A stretch of 64,000 nucleotides of DNA from Methylocystis echinoides (GCF_027923385.1 NZ_BSEC01000001.1:2368501-2432500), one strand, 5' to 3'. Shown: positions 39,295 to 48,885, numbered from the stretch's first letter. Numbers and translations: made by a program. The notes: generated by a model not told the origin, from the sequence alone.

Positions 39295-40221
39295 ATGACG
39301 GTCAGAAGTCTCCGCATCGGCACGCGCGGCAGCCCCCTCGCCCTCGCCCAGACGCATATGGTCCGCGCGCTTCTCGCAAAGGCGCATGGCGTCGCCGAAG
39401 ATCATTTCGCGATCGAGATCATCAAGACGACCGGCGACCAGATTCAGGACCGCCCGCTCTCGGAGTCGGGCGGCAAGGGGCTCTTCACCAAGGAGCTCGA
39501 CATTGCGCTGATTGCCGGCGACATCGACTTCGCCGTGCATTCCTCCAAGGATCTGCCGACCCATCTGCCAGCCGAAATCGTGATCGCCGGCTATCTGCCC
39601 CGCGAGGATGTGCGCGACGCCTGGATCGGCCGCAATGGGGCGACGATCGAGACGCTTCCCGCCGGCGCCGTGGTCGGAACCGCCTCGCTGCGCCGCGCGG
39701 CGCAGGTGAAGCGCCGGCGACCCGACCTGCAAACCACGCTGCTGCGCGGCAATGTCCATACGCGCCTCGGCAAGGTCGAGAGCGGCGAGGTCGACGCGAC
39801 CCTGCTCGCGCTCGCCGGACTGAAGCGGCTGGGACTTGCGGACCATGCGACCGCGCTGTTGCCGGTGGAGGATTTTCCGCCCGCCGTCGGACAGGGCGCC
39901 ATCGGGATCACCGCGCGGGCGAAGGATCCCGACACGCGCGCCGCGCTCGCGCCGATCCTCGACGAGGCGACCGCGCTCGCGCTTGCCGCCGAACGCGCCT
40001 TCCTCGCCGCGCTCGACGGCTCCTGCCGCACGCCCATCGCCGGCCATGCGACCGTCGCCAATGGCGAGCTGCTATTCCACGGCGAAGTGCTGAAGGCGGA
40101 CGGCAGCGAGGTCTTTACGGCGCGGCGCAAGGGCCGCGCCATCGACGCGGCCATGATCGGCGCGGACGCCGGCAATGAAATCGTCCTGAAGCTCCCACAC
40201 GGCGTCGCGGGGCTGATGTGA
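39295..40221 (+). CDS. hemC: hydroxymethylbilane synthase (porphobilinogen deaminase)
   Basis: HemC joins four porphobilinogens into hydroxymethylbilane. The 308-residue protein begins IGTRGSPLALAQT, carries the SSKDLPTHLP substrate-site loop, GTASLRRAAQ, and the dipyrromethane-cofactor cysteine in LDGSCRTPIAG. The ATG at 39295 has AGGAAAAGG upstream. Its stop overlaps the GTG start of hemD (GTGA), a coupled pair in the tetrapyrrole pathway that also feeds cysG and cytochromes in this window. Confidence 0.97.
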   Translation: MTVRSLRIGTRGSPLALAQTHMVRALLAKAHGVAEDHFAIEIIKTTGDQIQDRPLSESGGKGLFTKELDIALIAGDIDFAVHSSKDLPTHLPAEIVIAGYLPREDVRDAWIGRNGATIETLPAGAVVGTASLRRAAQVKRRRPDLQTTLLRGNVHTRLGKVESGEVDATLLALAGLKRLGLADHATALLPVEDFPPAVGQGAIGITARAKDPDTRAALAPILDEATALALAAERAFLAALDGSCRTPIAGHATVANGELLFHGEVLKADGSEVFTARRKGRAIDAAMIGADAGNEIVLKLPHGVAGLM

Positions 40222-40925
40222 GCCGCGTGCTCGTGCTGCGCGCCCGCGAGGACGCGGCGCGCACGGCCGAGACATTGCGGGCCATGGGCCACGAGCCCGT
40301 GCTCTCGCCCGTTCTGGAAATCGCCCCGACCGGCGCCGCCATTCCGCCGGGCCCCTATGACGCCGTTCTGGCGTCGAGCGCCAAGGGGCTCGAATGCGCG
40401 GGGGCCGACGCGCACGCCTTCCAGAGCCTGCCCTTCCACGCCGTCGGCGCGAAGACGGCCGCGGCGGCCCGGGGGCTGGGCTGGCGGCCCGACATCGTCG
40501 CCGGCGCCGCCGAGTCGATCCTGCCGTTGCTGCTTGGACGTTATACGTATCCCGTAAATTTCCTCTACATCGCCGGCCGCGACCGCCAGCCGACGCTGGA
40601 AGCCGGCCTGCGCGGAGCCGGCCACAGGATTACGACGGTGACTGTCTATGAGGCCCGCGCGGCGGAAGCGCTCACCGAGTCGGCCCGCGCCGCGATCGAG
40701 GCCGGATCAATCGCCGTCGCTTTGCATTACTCGCGCCGGAGCGTCGACATCTTCCTGCGTCTCGTCGACGCTGCAGGGCTGGCGCAACACCTGCGCACCA
40801 TGCGTCACGCTGCGCTTTCGAACGAGGTCGCGGCGCCGCTGCGCGCTGTCGGACTGTCGCCGGTCGTGGCGGAAAAACCCGACGAAGCGGGCTTGCTGGA
40901 AGCCGCAAAATGCGCGCTGGCGTGA
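40218..40925 (+). CDS. hemD: uroporphyrinogen-III synthase
   Basis: HemD closes and rearranges hydroxymethylbilane to uroporphyrinogen III. The 235-residue product has the fold's two-domain pattern: LRAREDAARTAETLRAMGHEPVLSP at the start, DAVLASSAKGLE, AVGAKTAAAARGLGW, then VNFLYIAGRDRQPTLEAGL and ALHYSRRSVDIFL. The family is poorly conserved, and the position directly after hemC with a GTGA overlap makes the call firm. Confidence 0.93.
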   Translation: MSRVLVLRAREDAARTAETLRAMGHEPVLSPVLEIAPTGAAIPPGPYDAVLASSAKGLECAGADAHAFQSLPFHAVGAKTAAAARGLGWRPDIVAGAAESILPLLLGRYTYPVNFLYIAGRDRQPTLEAGLRGAGHRITTVTVYEARAAEALTESARAAIEAGSIAVALHYSRRSVDIFLRLVDAAGLAQHLRTMRHAALSNEVAAPLRAVGLSPVVAEKPDEAGLLEAAKCALA

Positions 40926-41232
40926 GCCTGCGGCGCTGGCTGTTTTTATCTTTTACGTAAAATGAAACATGCGCCCCCTCTCCCCGCTACGCGCGGTGAG
41001 AGGCAGGGTGCGGCGCATGCGCGCCGGCTACGCGGACGGAAGCGCAGGGGATAGGCCGTCAATCGTTGTCGTTGCCTGCCCGCCCCGCCCTGTCCCGCAC
41101 CGCAGATAGAGGAAAACGCGTCGCGTGTTCGCGCACATGTACATACGAACATTTGTATTAACCATCCGGCGCCACAATTCCATCCGGATACGCTTATAGG
41201 GATCCCGCTTTCACCATTGCATGGAGGCCGCC
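40926..41232. other. intergenic region between hemD and the cytochrome b561 gene
   Basis: It holds a single REP-like palindrome (CCCCTCTCCCCGCTACGCGCGG at about 40975-40996) and further GC-rich inverted stretches. Then comes an AT-rich part at about 41140-41215 (ACATGTACATACGAACATTTGTATT) that is a likely promoter for the b561 gene. I see no gene here. Confidence 0.5.
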
Positions 41233-41787
41233 ATGACCCCGTCCCCCGCGCGCTACAGCCGGCCCGCGAAAATCTTCCACTGGCTCACCGTCTTCTTCGT
41301 CTTCGCCGCCTGGGGGCTTGGGCTTGTCGGCGAAGACCTGCCGCGCGGCTCCATCCGGCATCTAGGTGAATTCATCCACATCCTCCTCGGTGAAACGGTG
41401 GTGCTGCTGCTGTTGCTGCGGCTCGTCTGGCGCTTCATTACGCCGCCGCCGCCGCTCGAGCCGACGGAACTGGGCCTCGCCGGCGCGCTCGCGACTCGCG
41501 CCGTGCATCTCGCCCTTTACGGACTCCTGCTCGCCGTGCCGGTCGTCGGCGTCGTGACCCTGTTCAATGGCGGCGAGGCGCTGTCGATCTACGGGCTCTA
41601 CGACATTCCCTCGCCCTGGCCGAAGAATCGCGAACTCAAGCACAACTCCAAGGAAATTCACGAACTGCTCGCCCATATCCTCGTTGTTCTGGCGCTGCTC
41701 CATGCGGCGGCGGCGCTCGTGCATCATTATGTTTTCAAGGATCGCGTGCTGAAGCGGATGCTTCCCAGGCTTCTCGTCGGCGAATAG
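41233..41787 (+). CDS. cytochrome b561 family protein
   Basis: The 184-residue membrane protein has four hydrophobic helices and the b561 heme-ligand histidines. These include KIFHWLTVFFVF at helix 1, HLGEFIHILLGETVVLLLLLRLVW at helix 2, and EIHELLAHILVVLALLHAAAALVHHYVFKDRVLKRMLP at helices 3-4. Members pass electrons between quinol and periplasmic acceptors or superoxide. GGAGG at 41223-41227 decides the ATG at 41233 over the one at 41221. Confidence 0.92.
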   Translation: MTPSPARYSRPAKIFHWLTVFFVFAAWGLGLVGEDLPRGSIRHLGEFIHILLGETVVLLLLLRLVWRFITPPPPLEPTELGLAGALATRAVHLALYGLLLAVPVVGVVTLFNGGEALSIYGLYDIPSPWPKNRELKHNSKEIHELLAHILVVLALLHAAAALVHHYVFKDRVLKRMLPRLLVGE

Positions 41788-42009
41788 GCGCGCGAGGCGC
41801 GGGTCTGCGCCCAAAATAATGGCGGCGGCCTGAAGCTCACAGGCGCGCCGCCAGGTCGAACGGGGCGTCGCAATGGCGCTATGTGCATAGCGACAATCGG
41901 AGCTTCCCACCGCCCGATCGCAGCGTCCCGAAGGGACGTGCATGGCCAGAACGTTCTGAACAGGCGGATGTTTCGTCGCGGACCGGAATTTTCGCGCGCG
42001 CGGACGCGC

Positions 42010-42336
42010 TCAGGCGCCAACGCCCTTTCCGAACTTCAAGATCACGACGCCGACGACGATCAACGCAATCCCCAGCATCTCGATCGGGCCGAGACTCTGC
42101 CGATAGACGACCCAGCCCAGAAGCGAGATGAGCGCGACGCCGACGCCCGACCAGACCGCATAGGCGACGCCGAGCGGAATGCCCTCGAGCGTCAGCGACA
42201 GGAAGTAGAAGGCCGCGACATAGCCCGCGACGACCACCGCCGTCGGCAGCGGATTGCGAAATCCCTGCGCCGCCGGCAGCGCCGAGGAGGCGATGACTTC
42301 GGACAGGATGGCGATGGAAAGATAAAGCCAGTGCAT
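42010..42336 (-). CDS. small multidrug resistance (SMR) family transporter
   Basis: The 108-residue protein has four hydrophobic helices and the conserved membrane glutamate in helix 1 (LSEVIASSALPAAQGF, Glu 13). The WSGVGVALISLLGW and IALIVVGVVILKFG stretches are those of EmrE-type exporters. These work as dual-topology dimers that swap protons for cations or guanidinium. Its ATG lies two bases after the hflX stop, so it is probably translated as part of the hfq-hflX transcript. The substrate is unknown. Confidence 0.92.
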   Translation of the reverse strand: MHWLYLSIAILSEVIASSALPAAQGFRNPLPTAVVVAGYVAAFYFLSLTLEGIPLGVAYAVWSGVGVALISLLGWVVYRQSLGPIEMLGIALIVVGVVILKFGKGVGA

Positions 42337-42338
42337 GG

Positions 42339-43685
42339 TCAGCCGTCGCTCTCGGGCGACGCGCCATAGCGTCGCCGCACCTCGTCGACACGCTCCGGCG
42401 CGACACGCACGACAAGGCGCGAGCCGCCGTCCTCGCGCGTCTGCCGCGAGAGGACTTCCACATGGGCGTGCAGCCAGGCGAGCCCCTGCCCGTCCGCCGG
42501 ACCAACTTCCAGCGACAGCGTCGTGCGGCTCGCCGCAAGCAGATTTTCGATGCGCGAGAGCAGATCGTCGAGCCCCTCGCCCGTCAGCGCCGACACCAGC
42601 GCCGGCCGGCGCTGCGGATCGAAGCCGCGCGCCGCGATGCGCATGGCCTCGAGCCGCCCGGCGTCGAGCGAGTCGATCTTGTTCCAGACCTCGATGATCC
42701 GGCCCTCGGCCTCGCCCTTGAGGCCCAGCTCCTCCAGAATCGCCTCGACGTCGCGCGCCTGCGCTTCCGAATCCTCGTGCGAGACGTCGCGCACATGCAG
42801 GATGACGTCGGCGAGGGTCACCTCCTCCAGCGTGGCGCGGAAGGCCGAGACGAGCATCGTCGGCAGGTCGGAGATGAAGCCGACCGTGTCCGAAAGCAGC
42901 ACGCGCGCCCCATGCGGCAGGCGAATCTGCCGCAGCGTGGGATCGAGCGTGGCGAAGAGCATGTCCTGCGCCAGCACTTCCGCGCGCGTCAGGCGGTTGA
43001 AGAGGGTCGATTTGCCGGCGTTGGTGTAGCCGACCAGCGCCACCACGGGATAGGGCACGTCGCGTCGCGTCTTGCGGTGCAGGCCACGCGTGCGCTTCAC
43101 CTTGTCGAGGTCGTGCTCGATTCGGCGCATCCGCTCCTCGATGAGGCGGCGGTCCGTCTCGATCTGCGTTTCGCCGGGGCCGCCGAGAAAGCCGAAGCCG
43201 CCGCGCTGGCGCTCCAGATGGGTCCAGGACCGAACCAGCCGCGACTTCTGATAGGCCAGATGGGCGAGTTCGACCTGCAGCGCGCCCTCTTTCGTCCGCG
43301 CGCGCTGCCCGAAGATTTCGAGAATAAGCCCGGTGCGGTCGATGACCTTGGCGCCCCAGGCCTTTTCGAGATTGCGCTGCTGAACCGGCGAGAGCTGGCA
43401 GTCCATGCTGACCAGCCCGGCCTCCTGCTCCCTCACCGTTTCGCCGATCTCCTCGACCTTGCCCTTGCCGAGATAGGTCGCCGGCCGAACCTCGCTGAGC
43501 GTGACGGGAATGTCGGCGACGATGTCCAGATCGATCGCCTGCGCAAGCCCGACGGCCTCGGCGAGCCGCGCCTCCGGGTCGCGGGAGAGTGACGCGGGAC
43601 CCCGGGAGAGATAGGGGCCAACCACAATAGCGCGCGTCCGGCCATCGTCGGGCGCGCGGTCAATGCCTTCCTGTTCCTCGCTCAA
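42339..43685 (-). CDS. hflX: ribosome-associated GTPase HflX
   Basis: HflX binds the large ribosomal subunit and rescues or splits stalled ribosomes. The 448-residue protein has the N-terminal HflX domain with LSPVQQRNLEKAWG and RTGLILEIFGQRARTKEG. The linker GGPGETQIETDRR leads to a G domain with GYTNAGKST (P loop), DTVGF and NKID. The start is TTG at 43685, six bases after the hfq stop, with no clear ribosome site, which suggests coupling to hfq. Confidence 0.96.
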   Translation of the reverse strand: MSEEQEGIDRAPDDGRTRAIVVGPYLSRGPASLSRDPEARLAEAVGLAQAIDLDIVADIPVTLSEVRPATYLGKGKVEEIGETVREQEAGLVSMDCQLSPVQQRNLEKAWGAKVIDRTGLILEIFGQRARTKEGALQVELAHLAYQKSRLVRSWTHLERQRGGFGFLGGPGETQIETDRRLIEERMRRIEHDLDKVKRTRGLHRKTRRDVPYPVVALVGYTNAGKSTLFNRLTRAEVLAQDMLFATLDPTLRQIRLPHGARVLLSDTVGFISDLPTMLVSAFRATLEEVTLADVILHVRDVSHEDSEAQARDVEAILEELGLKGEAEGRIIEVWNKIDSLDAGRLEAMRIAARGFDPQRRPALVSALTGEGLDDLLSRIENLLAASRTTLSLEVGPADGQGLAWLHAHVEVLSRQTREDGGSRLVVRVAPERVDEVRRRYGASPESDG

Positions 43686-43690
43686 ATCGT

Positions 43691-43954
43691 CTACCGCTTG
43701 GTCTCCACGGCCGCCTCATCGGCGCCGGGCTCGAACATCTGGATCGGATGACCCGGCATGATGGTCGATATGGCGTGTTTATAGACGAGTTGCGAGTGGC
43801 CGTCCCGCCGCAGCAGGAGGCAGAAATTGTCGAACCAGGTCACGATTCCCTGAAGCTTGACGCCATTGACCAGGAAGATCGTGAGCGGCACTTTGTTTTT
43901 GCGAACAAAATTCAGAAATGTGTCCTGAAGATTCTGCGAACGCTCCGACGACAT
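43691..43954 (-). CDS. hfq: RNA chaperone Hfq
   Basis: Hfq pairs small RNAs with target mRNAs. The 87-residue protein has both Sm motifs: [20 protein letters not shown] with [14 protein letters not shown], then [19 protein letters not shown] short acidic tail ends in VETKR. The ATG at 43954 has CAGGAAAG upstream. In relatives hfq follows ntrX directly; here 1.1 kb with one unrecognised gene separates them. Confidence 0.98.
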   Translation of the reverse strand: MSSERSQNLQDTFLNFVRKNKVPLTIFLVNGVKLQGIVTWFDNFCLLLRRDGHSQLVYKHAISTIMPGHPIQMFEPGADEAAVETKR

Positions 43955-44121
43955 CGGCTTTCCTGTTCTTTTTTGATTGAGCCGAGCGGTTTGACGCCGC
44001 CCCCAGCGGTTATGTTCTTTTTGGTTGGCCTCCGCGGCGCACATTAGACCCCTTCAAAGGACAGAGCGCAAGGCGGAAGTCGGCGCCGCAGCCGCCGTCC
44101 GCGCCGGATTTTTGGGTCGTG

Positions 44122-44676
44122 TCACAGCCCCCCGCTCTGGAGGTGCTGCTGGATGAGCGCGGCGACGATCTCCCCCGTCAGCGCCCGCCGTTCCACCTCG
44201 CTGTTTGCCTGCGCCTCGATCTGCTTGATCGCCGCCGTCACGAGCGAGTCCCTGGCGCTCGACGAAACCACCCGCCCGTCGCCGTCGATCTGGAGGATCA
44301 CCGCGCTGCGGAGCGCCTGTCCGGCGCCTCGGGGCGTCGCAACGACGACCGGCGCGCGCATCTTCGCCCGTTTCCTGGCCCGCTCCGAGAGCTCCCGGCT
44401 CTTCGCCTTTTTATCGCGGGCGGGTTTGGGTTTCGGCCGTGTCAGGAGGGCGACCTTTCGAGAGGCGAAAGAGACCGGCCTCGCGAGGGCCTGGATCAGC
44501 CTGTCGCCGAACGCCCTGCTCTCCTGCGAGAGGTCTCGCGGCTCGAAATTCGCGCGGGCGCCATGTTCGAGGAGCCGGACCTCTGCGCCGGTAACTGGAT
44601 GCGTCCCCACCGTCTCGGCCGTATCTGACGCCCGGGGGAGCTCGGGAATGGAAACATGGGCCGGTTTGACGTCCAA
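44122..44676 (-). CDS. unrecognised protein inserted between ntrX and hfq
   Basis: The 184-residue protein starts MDVKPAHVSIPELPRASDTAE. It has a basic middle (about 75-110, RPKPKPARDKKAKSRELSERARKRAKMR) and a C-terminal part with VILQIDGDGRVV and a helix AIKQIEAQANSEVERRALTGEIVAALIQQHL. No signal peptide, membrane helix or known domain is visible. The first 30 residues are Ser/Pro/Thr-rich and polar. It lies between ntrX and hfq on the same strand, separated from each by more than 160 bases, so it looks like an insertion into a conserved operon. Function unknown. Confidence 0.55.
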   Translation of the reverse strand: MDVKPAHVSIPELPRASDTAETVGTHPVTGAEVRLLEHGARANFEPRDLSQESRAFGDRLIQALARPVSFASRKVALLTRPKPKPARDKKAKSRELSERARKRAKMRAPVVVATPRGAGQALRSAVILQIDGDGRVVSSSARDSLVTAAIKQIEAQANSEVERRALTGEIVAALIQQHLQSGGL

Positions 44677-45050
44677 GGTCTCGCCCTCCTGATTTGAGGA
44701 GGAGAGTCTAAGCCGGTTCGAAAAGGGGCGCTGTCACGAATGTGACAGCGGCGGCAGATCAGTTGAACCCCTTCTTCATCCTCATCCTCAACATGAACTG
44801 CAAGCGATAAGGCGCTGGAAGAAAAGCTGGACGGGTTGGCGACGAACAAGGCCTGACGGGCCTTCCCCGCCTTTCCTTACCCGGCGAAATCGGGGCAGCG
44901 TTGGTGTTGCAAGAAGCGTTGTTCCGCTCGGCCTGCAAATCGGAGGCAGGCTTCACTCTTCTTTCTTCCCTCTGCTCAACGCAAGCTGAGAGCCGGCGCT
45001 CCTCATGTTCTCCCAGAACATGAGGAGTCGTTCATAATAATCTGAAATTA
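44677..45050. other. intergenic region downstream of ntrX with a perfect hairpin
   Basis: About 370 bases without a convincing gene. At 44999-45027 CTCCTCATGTTCT and AGAACATGAGGAG form a perfect 13-bp stem with a CCC loop. It has no T run on the minus strand, so it may be a transcript-end stabiliser of the ntrYX mRNA rather than a terminator. The remainder holds pyrimidine-rich stretches only. Confidence 0.6.
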
Positions 45051-46415
45051 CTAGTCAATCGCGAGCGACTTCAACTTCCTGTGGAGGGCAGATCTCTCCA
45101 TGCCGATAAACTCCGCGGTGCGCGAAATATTGCCCGAGAAGCGGTTGAGCTGCGCCACCAGATACTCGCGCTCGAACACTTCGCGCGCCTCGCGAAGCGG
45201 CAGGCTCATCAGTTTTTCGCCGCGCACGCCGGCGGGCGTCGCCGGCACGAGTTCGCCCACATCGGCCGGAAGCATGTCCGCGGTGATCATCACGCCGGAC
45301 TCGCCGGTCGTCAGGATCATCAGCCGTTCGACATTGTTCTTGAGCTGGCGGATGTTCCCCGGCCAGTCGTGCAGCTGGAGCACGGCGAGCGCATCCTCGG
45401 CGACCTGCCGTCGCGGCATGCCCGAGGCGAGCGACATGTTCTCCATGAAATATTCGATCAGCGCCGGAATGTCCTCGCGCCGTTCGGCGAGCGAGGGAAT
45501 GCGGATCGGCACCACGGCGAGGCGATGGAAGAGGTCCTCGCGCAAGGCCCCCTCCTCTATCGCCGACGCCAGGTCGCGGGCGGAGGAGGAGATGACGCGC
45601 ACATCGACCTGCACCTTGGTCGTGCCGCCGACGCGCTGGAAGGTCTGGTCCACCAGCACGCGCAGGATCTTGGCCTGGGTGTCCTTCGGCATGTCGGCGA
45701 TTTCGTCGAGGAAGAGCGTGCCGCCATGGGCTTCTTCCAGCGCGCCGACCTTGCGCTCGCCATCGGCGCCCTCGCGGCCGAAGAGCTCGATCTCCATGTT
45801 CTCGGGCGTGATCGTCGCCGAATTGATGACGACAAAGGGGCCGCCGGCGCGCGCCGAAGCTTCGTGGATGCAGCGCGCGGCCAGCTCCTTGCCGGTCCCC
45901 GGCGCGCCGGTGATGAGAACGCGGGAGTTCACCGGAGCGACGCGGGCGATCATCTGCTGAAGCTGATGCGCCGCCGGCGAGGAGCCGACGATGCGGTCGA
46001 AGGCCCCCGCCCGCTGGCGCAGCGCCGAAATCTCGCGACGGAGCTGATAGGCCTCCAGCGCGCGCTCCGCCACGAGCACGAGCCGGTCGGCCTTGAACGG
46101 CTTCTCGATGAAGTCATAGGCGCCGATCTTGATCGCGCTGACCGCCGTCTCGATGTTGCCGTGGCCGGAAATCATGACCACGGGCAGACCCTTGTGCAGC
46201 TTCTGGATCTGCTCCAGCACCTGCAGCCCATCGAGCCGCGAGCCTTGCAGCCAGATGTCGAGGAAGACGAGATGCGGCCGTCGCGCGGCGATGGCGGCCA
46301 GCGCCTCGTCGGCGTCGCGCGCGGTGCGCGTGCCGTGACCCTCGTCACCCAATATGCCCGCGACCAGCTCGCGGATGTCTGCTTCGTCGTCGACGATGAG
46401 AATGTCGCTCGCCAT
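45051..46415 (-). CDS. ntrX: nitrogen response regulator NtrX
   Basis: The 454-residue protein has a receiver domain (residues 1-115, ILIVDDEADIREL, phosphorylated Asp in LVFLDIWL), an AAA+ domain (about 140-370, Walker A GAPGTGKEL, Walker B LFLDEIADM), and a C-terminal Fis-type helix-turn-helix (RTAEFIGMERSALHRKLKSL). The GAFTGA loop that contacts sigma-54 is replaced by REGADGERKVGA, as known for NtrX, so it probably does not activate sigma-54 in the classic way. ATG at 46415 overlaps the ntrY stop as TGATG. It pairs with NtrY. Confidence 0.97.
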   Translation of the reverse strand: MASDILIVDDEADIRELVAGILGDEGHGTRTARDADEALAAIAARRPHLVFLDIWLQGSRLDGLQVLEQIQKLHKGLPVVMISGHGNIETAVSAIKIGAYDFIEKPFKADRLVLVAERALEAYQLRREISALRQRAGAFDRIVGSSPAAHQLQQMIARVAPVNSRVLITGAPGTGKELAARCIHEASARAGGPFVVINSATITPENMEIELFGREGADGERKVGALEEAHGGTLFLDEIADMPKDTQAKILRVLVDQTFQRVGGTTKVQVDVRVISSSARDLASAIEEGALREDLFHRLAVVPIRIPSLAERREDIPALIEYFMENMSLASGMPRRQVAEDALAVLQLHDWPGNIRQLKNNVERLMILTTGESGVMITADMLPADVGELVPATPAGVRGEKLMSLPLREAREVFEREYLVAQLNRFSGNISRTAEFIGMERSALHRKLKSLAID

Positions 46416-48673
46416 CAAGCCCCGCTCGTTTCCGCTGGAGTGGCCGTTTCCGGCTCTTTTCTGTCCCTGCCGGCGGCGTCGGCCAGCGGCAGGACAATCC
46501 GCACACAGGCGCCGCGCCCCTTGGGCGCGTCAAGCAGCTCCAGCCGCCCGCCGTGATCCTCTATAATCTTGGCGACAATGGGTAGGCCGAGCCCCGTGCC
46601 GTCGGAGCGCGTCGTCATGTAGGGTTCGAGCAGCCGCTGGCGGTTCATCGCCGGGAAGCCCTTGCCATTGTCGATGACGTCGATCTCGGCCATGCCGTCG
46701 CGGCAGGAGAGCTTCACCTCCACCCGGCCCTTCTCGCCCGCGTCCTTCTCCTCGCGCGCGGCGATGCCCTCGACCGCGTTCTTCACGATATTGGTCAGCG
46801 CCTGCGACAGCAGACGACGGTCGAACTGCGCATAGACCGGGGTCTCGGGCTGGGTCTCGACGATCTCGACGTCGGCGTTGCCGACCCGCATCAGAAAGGC
46901 CACCTGCCGAATGCATTCGTTGAGATCGTCGCGCTCCGGCCGCGCCTTGGGCATGCGGGCGAAAGACGAGAATTCGTCGACCATGCGCTTGATGTCGTCG
47001 ACCTGCCGCACGATCGTGTCGGTGCACTGGTCGAAAATCTCGCGATCCTGCGTGATGAGCTTGCCGTATTTGCGCTTCAGCCGCTCGGCCGAAAGCTGAA
47101 TCGGCGTTAACGGATTCTTGATCTCATGGGCGATGCGGCGGGCGACGTCGGCCCAGGCGGAGGTGCGCTGCGCGGTGACGAGATCGGTGATGTCGTCCAG
47201 CGTGACGACGAAGCTCGGATGCCCCTCGTCGGCGCGGCGGGCGGAGGTCACGCGAATGTTGAAGGTGCGTTCGGCCACGCCGCGCTTGATGGTGATCTGG
47301 CTCTGCACGGCGCGCGGGAACAGCTCCAGCGCGTCGGTCAGAAGCGGCGCGATCTCCGGCATGACCTCGGCGATGTTGGCGCCGACGGTCGCCTGCCCCT
47401 TGGCGTCGTTCAGCGAGAGCTCCTCGGCCGAGCGGTTGAGAATGGTGACGATCCCGTCCGAATCCACGCCCATGACCGCCGCCGGCACGCCGGCGAGCAC
47501 GGCCTCGGTGAATTCGCGCCGCTCGTCATTGAGCCGGTTGGCCTCGAGCAGGCGGTTCTGCTGGAGATTCAGCTCCGTCGTCATATTGTTGAAGACGTCG
47601 CCCAGCCGCGCCAGCTCGCCATGCGACCGGTCGATCTTCACCCGCGCGTCGAGATTGCCGGCGGAGACCTGATCGGTCGCCGCGATCAGCGTGCGGATGG
47701 GGCTGACGAGGCGGTCGGCGAAATCGAGCCCGAACCAGACCGAGGACAGCATCATGATCGTCGTCAGCAGCGCATACATCAGCACGAAGGCGCGCTGCAG
47801 CGCCGCGCGGTAGCTGTCGAATTCGTCGTAGCGCGAGATCAGCATCTCTGCCTGACGGGGGAATTCCACGGCCAGCGGGTCGATCGGCCGGGTCACATAA
47901 AGAAATGTGTTCTCGAAGGCGTGCAGCGCGCGCAGCGCGACGAAGCTCTTGCCGTCGTCGATCATCAGACACAGCGGCTCGCCCCGGCGGGCGTTGTCGA
48001 ATTCGGTCTGCGGCGGGGCGATGACGATGGCCGAGGCGTTCTTGGCGACATCGACCCGATCGATGATCTCGCCGTCGGACTTCACCAGCGCCGCCACCGA
48101 GAAGCCCAGGAAGTTGGCGCGCGAGGCGAAGATCTGGTGGAAATAATTGCGGTCGGTGATGAACATCATCCGCGCCCGGTCGAGGTCCGAGGCGGTGAGC
48201 TGCGCCTCCTGCAACAGCGCCTGACACTGGCTCGACTGAAAGGCTTCCGCCGCCTGGGCGGTGTTGTGCACGAAGACCTTCACATTGGACATGAAGGCCG
48301 GGTTGAGCGCGCGCTCCAGCGTCAGCCAGCCGGCGACGGCGAGCATGACCGCCGGCACCAGCGCGATGACTGAAAACACGGTGACGATTCGCGCGTGCAG
48401 CCGGGCCGCCGCCTCGCCGGCCCGCCAGACCCCGTAGAGCCGCCGCAGCTTGATGACGACCATGACCAGCAGGACGCTGACCAGAACGCCATTGGCGATC
48501 AGCAGCGGGAAGAGCCGGTCGTCGGTCGGCGAGAGAACGCGCAGCTCGGTGGTCGCCAGGAAGGTCGCCAGCGCGGTGACGACGGCGCCCAGAACGATCA
48601 CAGGTCCGAACCAAGCGCGCGGAACCGCCCCTTTCCGGTTATCTGAAAGCGCCTGATCCGCAGCCTGATCCAT
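46415..48673 (-). CDS. ntrY: nitrogen-sensing histidine kinase NtrY
   Basis: A 752-residue membrane kinase: three or four N-terminal transmembrane helices (about residues 22-120), a periplasmic sensor part (to about 300), another helix, a HAMP domain, and a PAS domain (about 385-490). It ends with HisKA with the H box HEIKNPLTPIQL and HATPase with NIVKNAVEG and GTGLGLPIV. It phosphorylates NtrX, encoded directly after it with a one-base overlap. Standard length and layout for alphaproteobacterial NtrY. Confidence 0.97.
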   Translation of the reverse strand: MDQAADQALSDNRKGAVPRAWFGPVIVLGAVVTALATFLATTELRVLSPTDDRLFPLLIANGVLVSVLLVMVVIKLRRLYGVWRAGEAAARLHARIVTVFSVIALVPAVMLAVAGWLTLERALNPAFMSNVKVFVHNTAQAAEAFQSSQCQALLQEAQLTASDLDRARMMFITDRNYFHQIFASRANFLGFSVAALVKSDGEIIDRVDVAKNASAIVIAPPQTEFDNARRGEPLCLMIDDGKSFVALRALHAFENTFLYVTRPIDPLAVEFPRQAEMLISRYDEFDSYRAALQRAFVLMYALLTTIMMLSSVWFGLDFADRLVSPIRTLIAATDQVSAGNLDARVKIDRSHGELARLGDVFNNMTTELNLQQNRLLEANRLNDERREFTEAVLAGVPAAVMGVDSDGIVTILNRSAEELSLNDAKGQATVGANIAEVMPEIAPLLTDALELFPRAVQSQITIKRGVAERTFNIRVTSARRADEGHPSFVVTLDDITDLVTAQRTSAWADVARRIAHEIKNPLTPIQLSAERLKRKYGKLITQDREIFDQCTDTIVRQVDDIKRMVDEFSSFARMPKARPERDDLNECIRQVAFLMRVGNADVEIVETQPETPVYAQFDRRLLSQALTNIVKNAVEGIAAREEKDAGEKGRVEVKLSCRDGMAEIDVIDNGKGFPAMNRQRLLEPYMTTRSDGTGLGLPIVAKIIEDHGGRLELLDAPKGRGACVRIVLPLADAAGRDRKEPETATPAETSGA

Positions 48674-48885
48674 AGTGTGAGTTATAGGCCCCGGGCGTCA
48701 CTGTTGTAAATATGCAACGCCCTAAGCTTGCGCGCCCCGGCAATTTCCGGCGGAGGCGGATGGGAGGGCGGCGCGGGCCGTCACCGGCGCAGCCGCCATT
48801 GCAAAACGCGACGCAAGGCGCAACCCAGGGCCGCGAGGGCCATGGACTGCGCCGCGTCGCTCACGATGACGGCGACAGGGGCGGC

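Noticed and set aside
38623..40047. A 474-codon minus-strand open frame opposite the Gly-rich and hemC genes
   Set aside because: It is a shadow of the GC-rich repeat and hemC coding; the product is low-complexity and arginine/alanine rich with no family resemblance.
41879..42538. Minus-strand 219-codon frame over the SMR gene and the end of hflX
   Set aside because: It overlaps two well-supported genes in another frame and has no domain.
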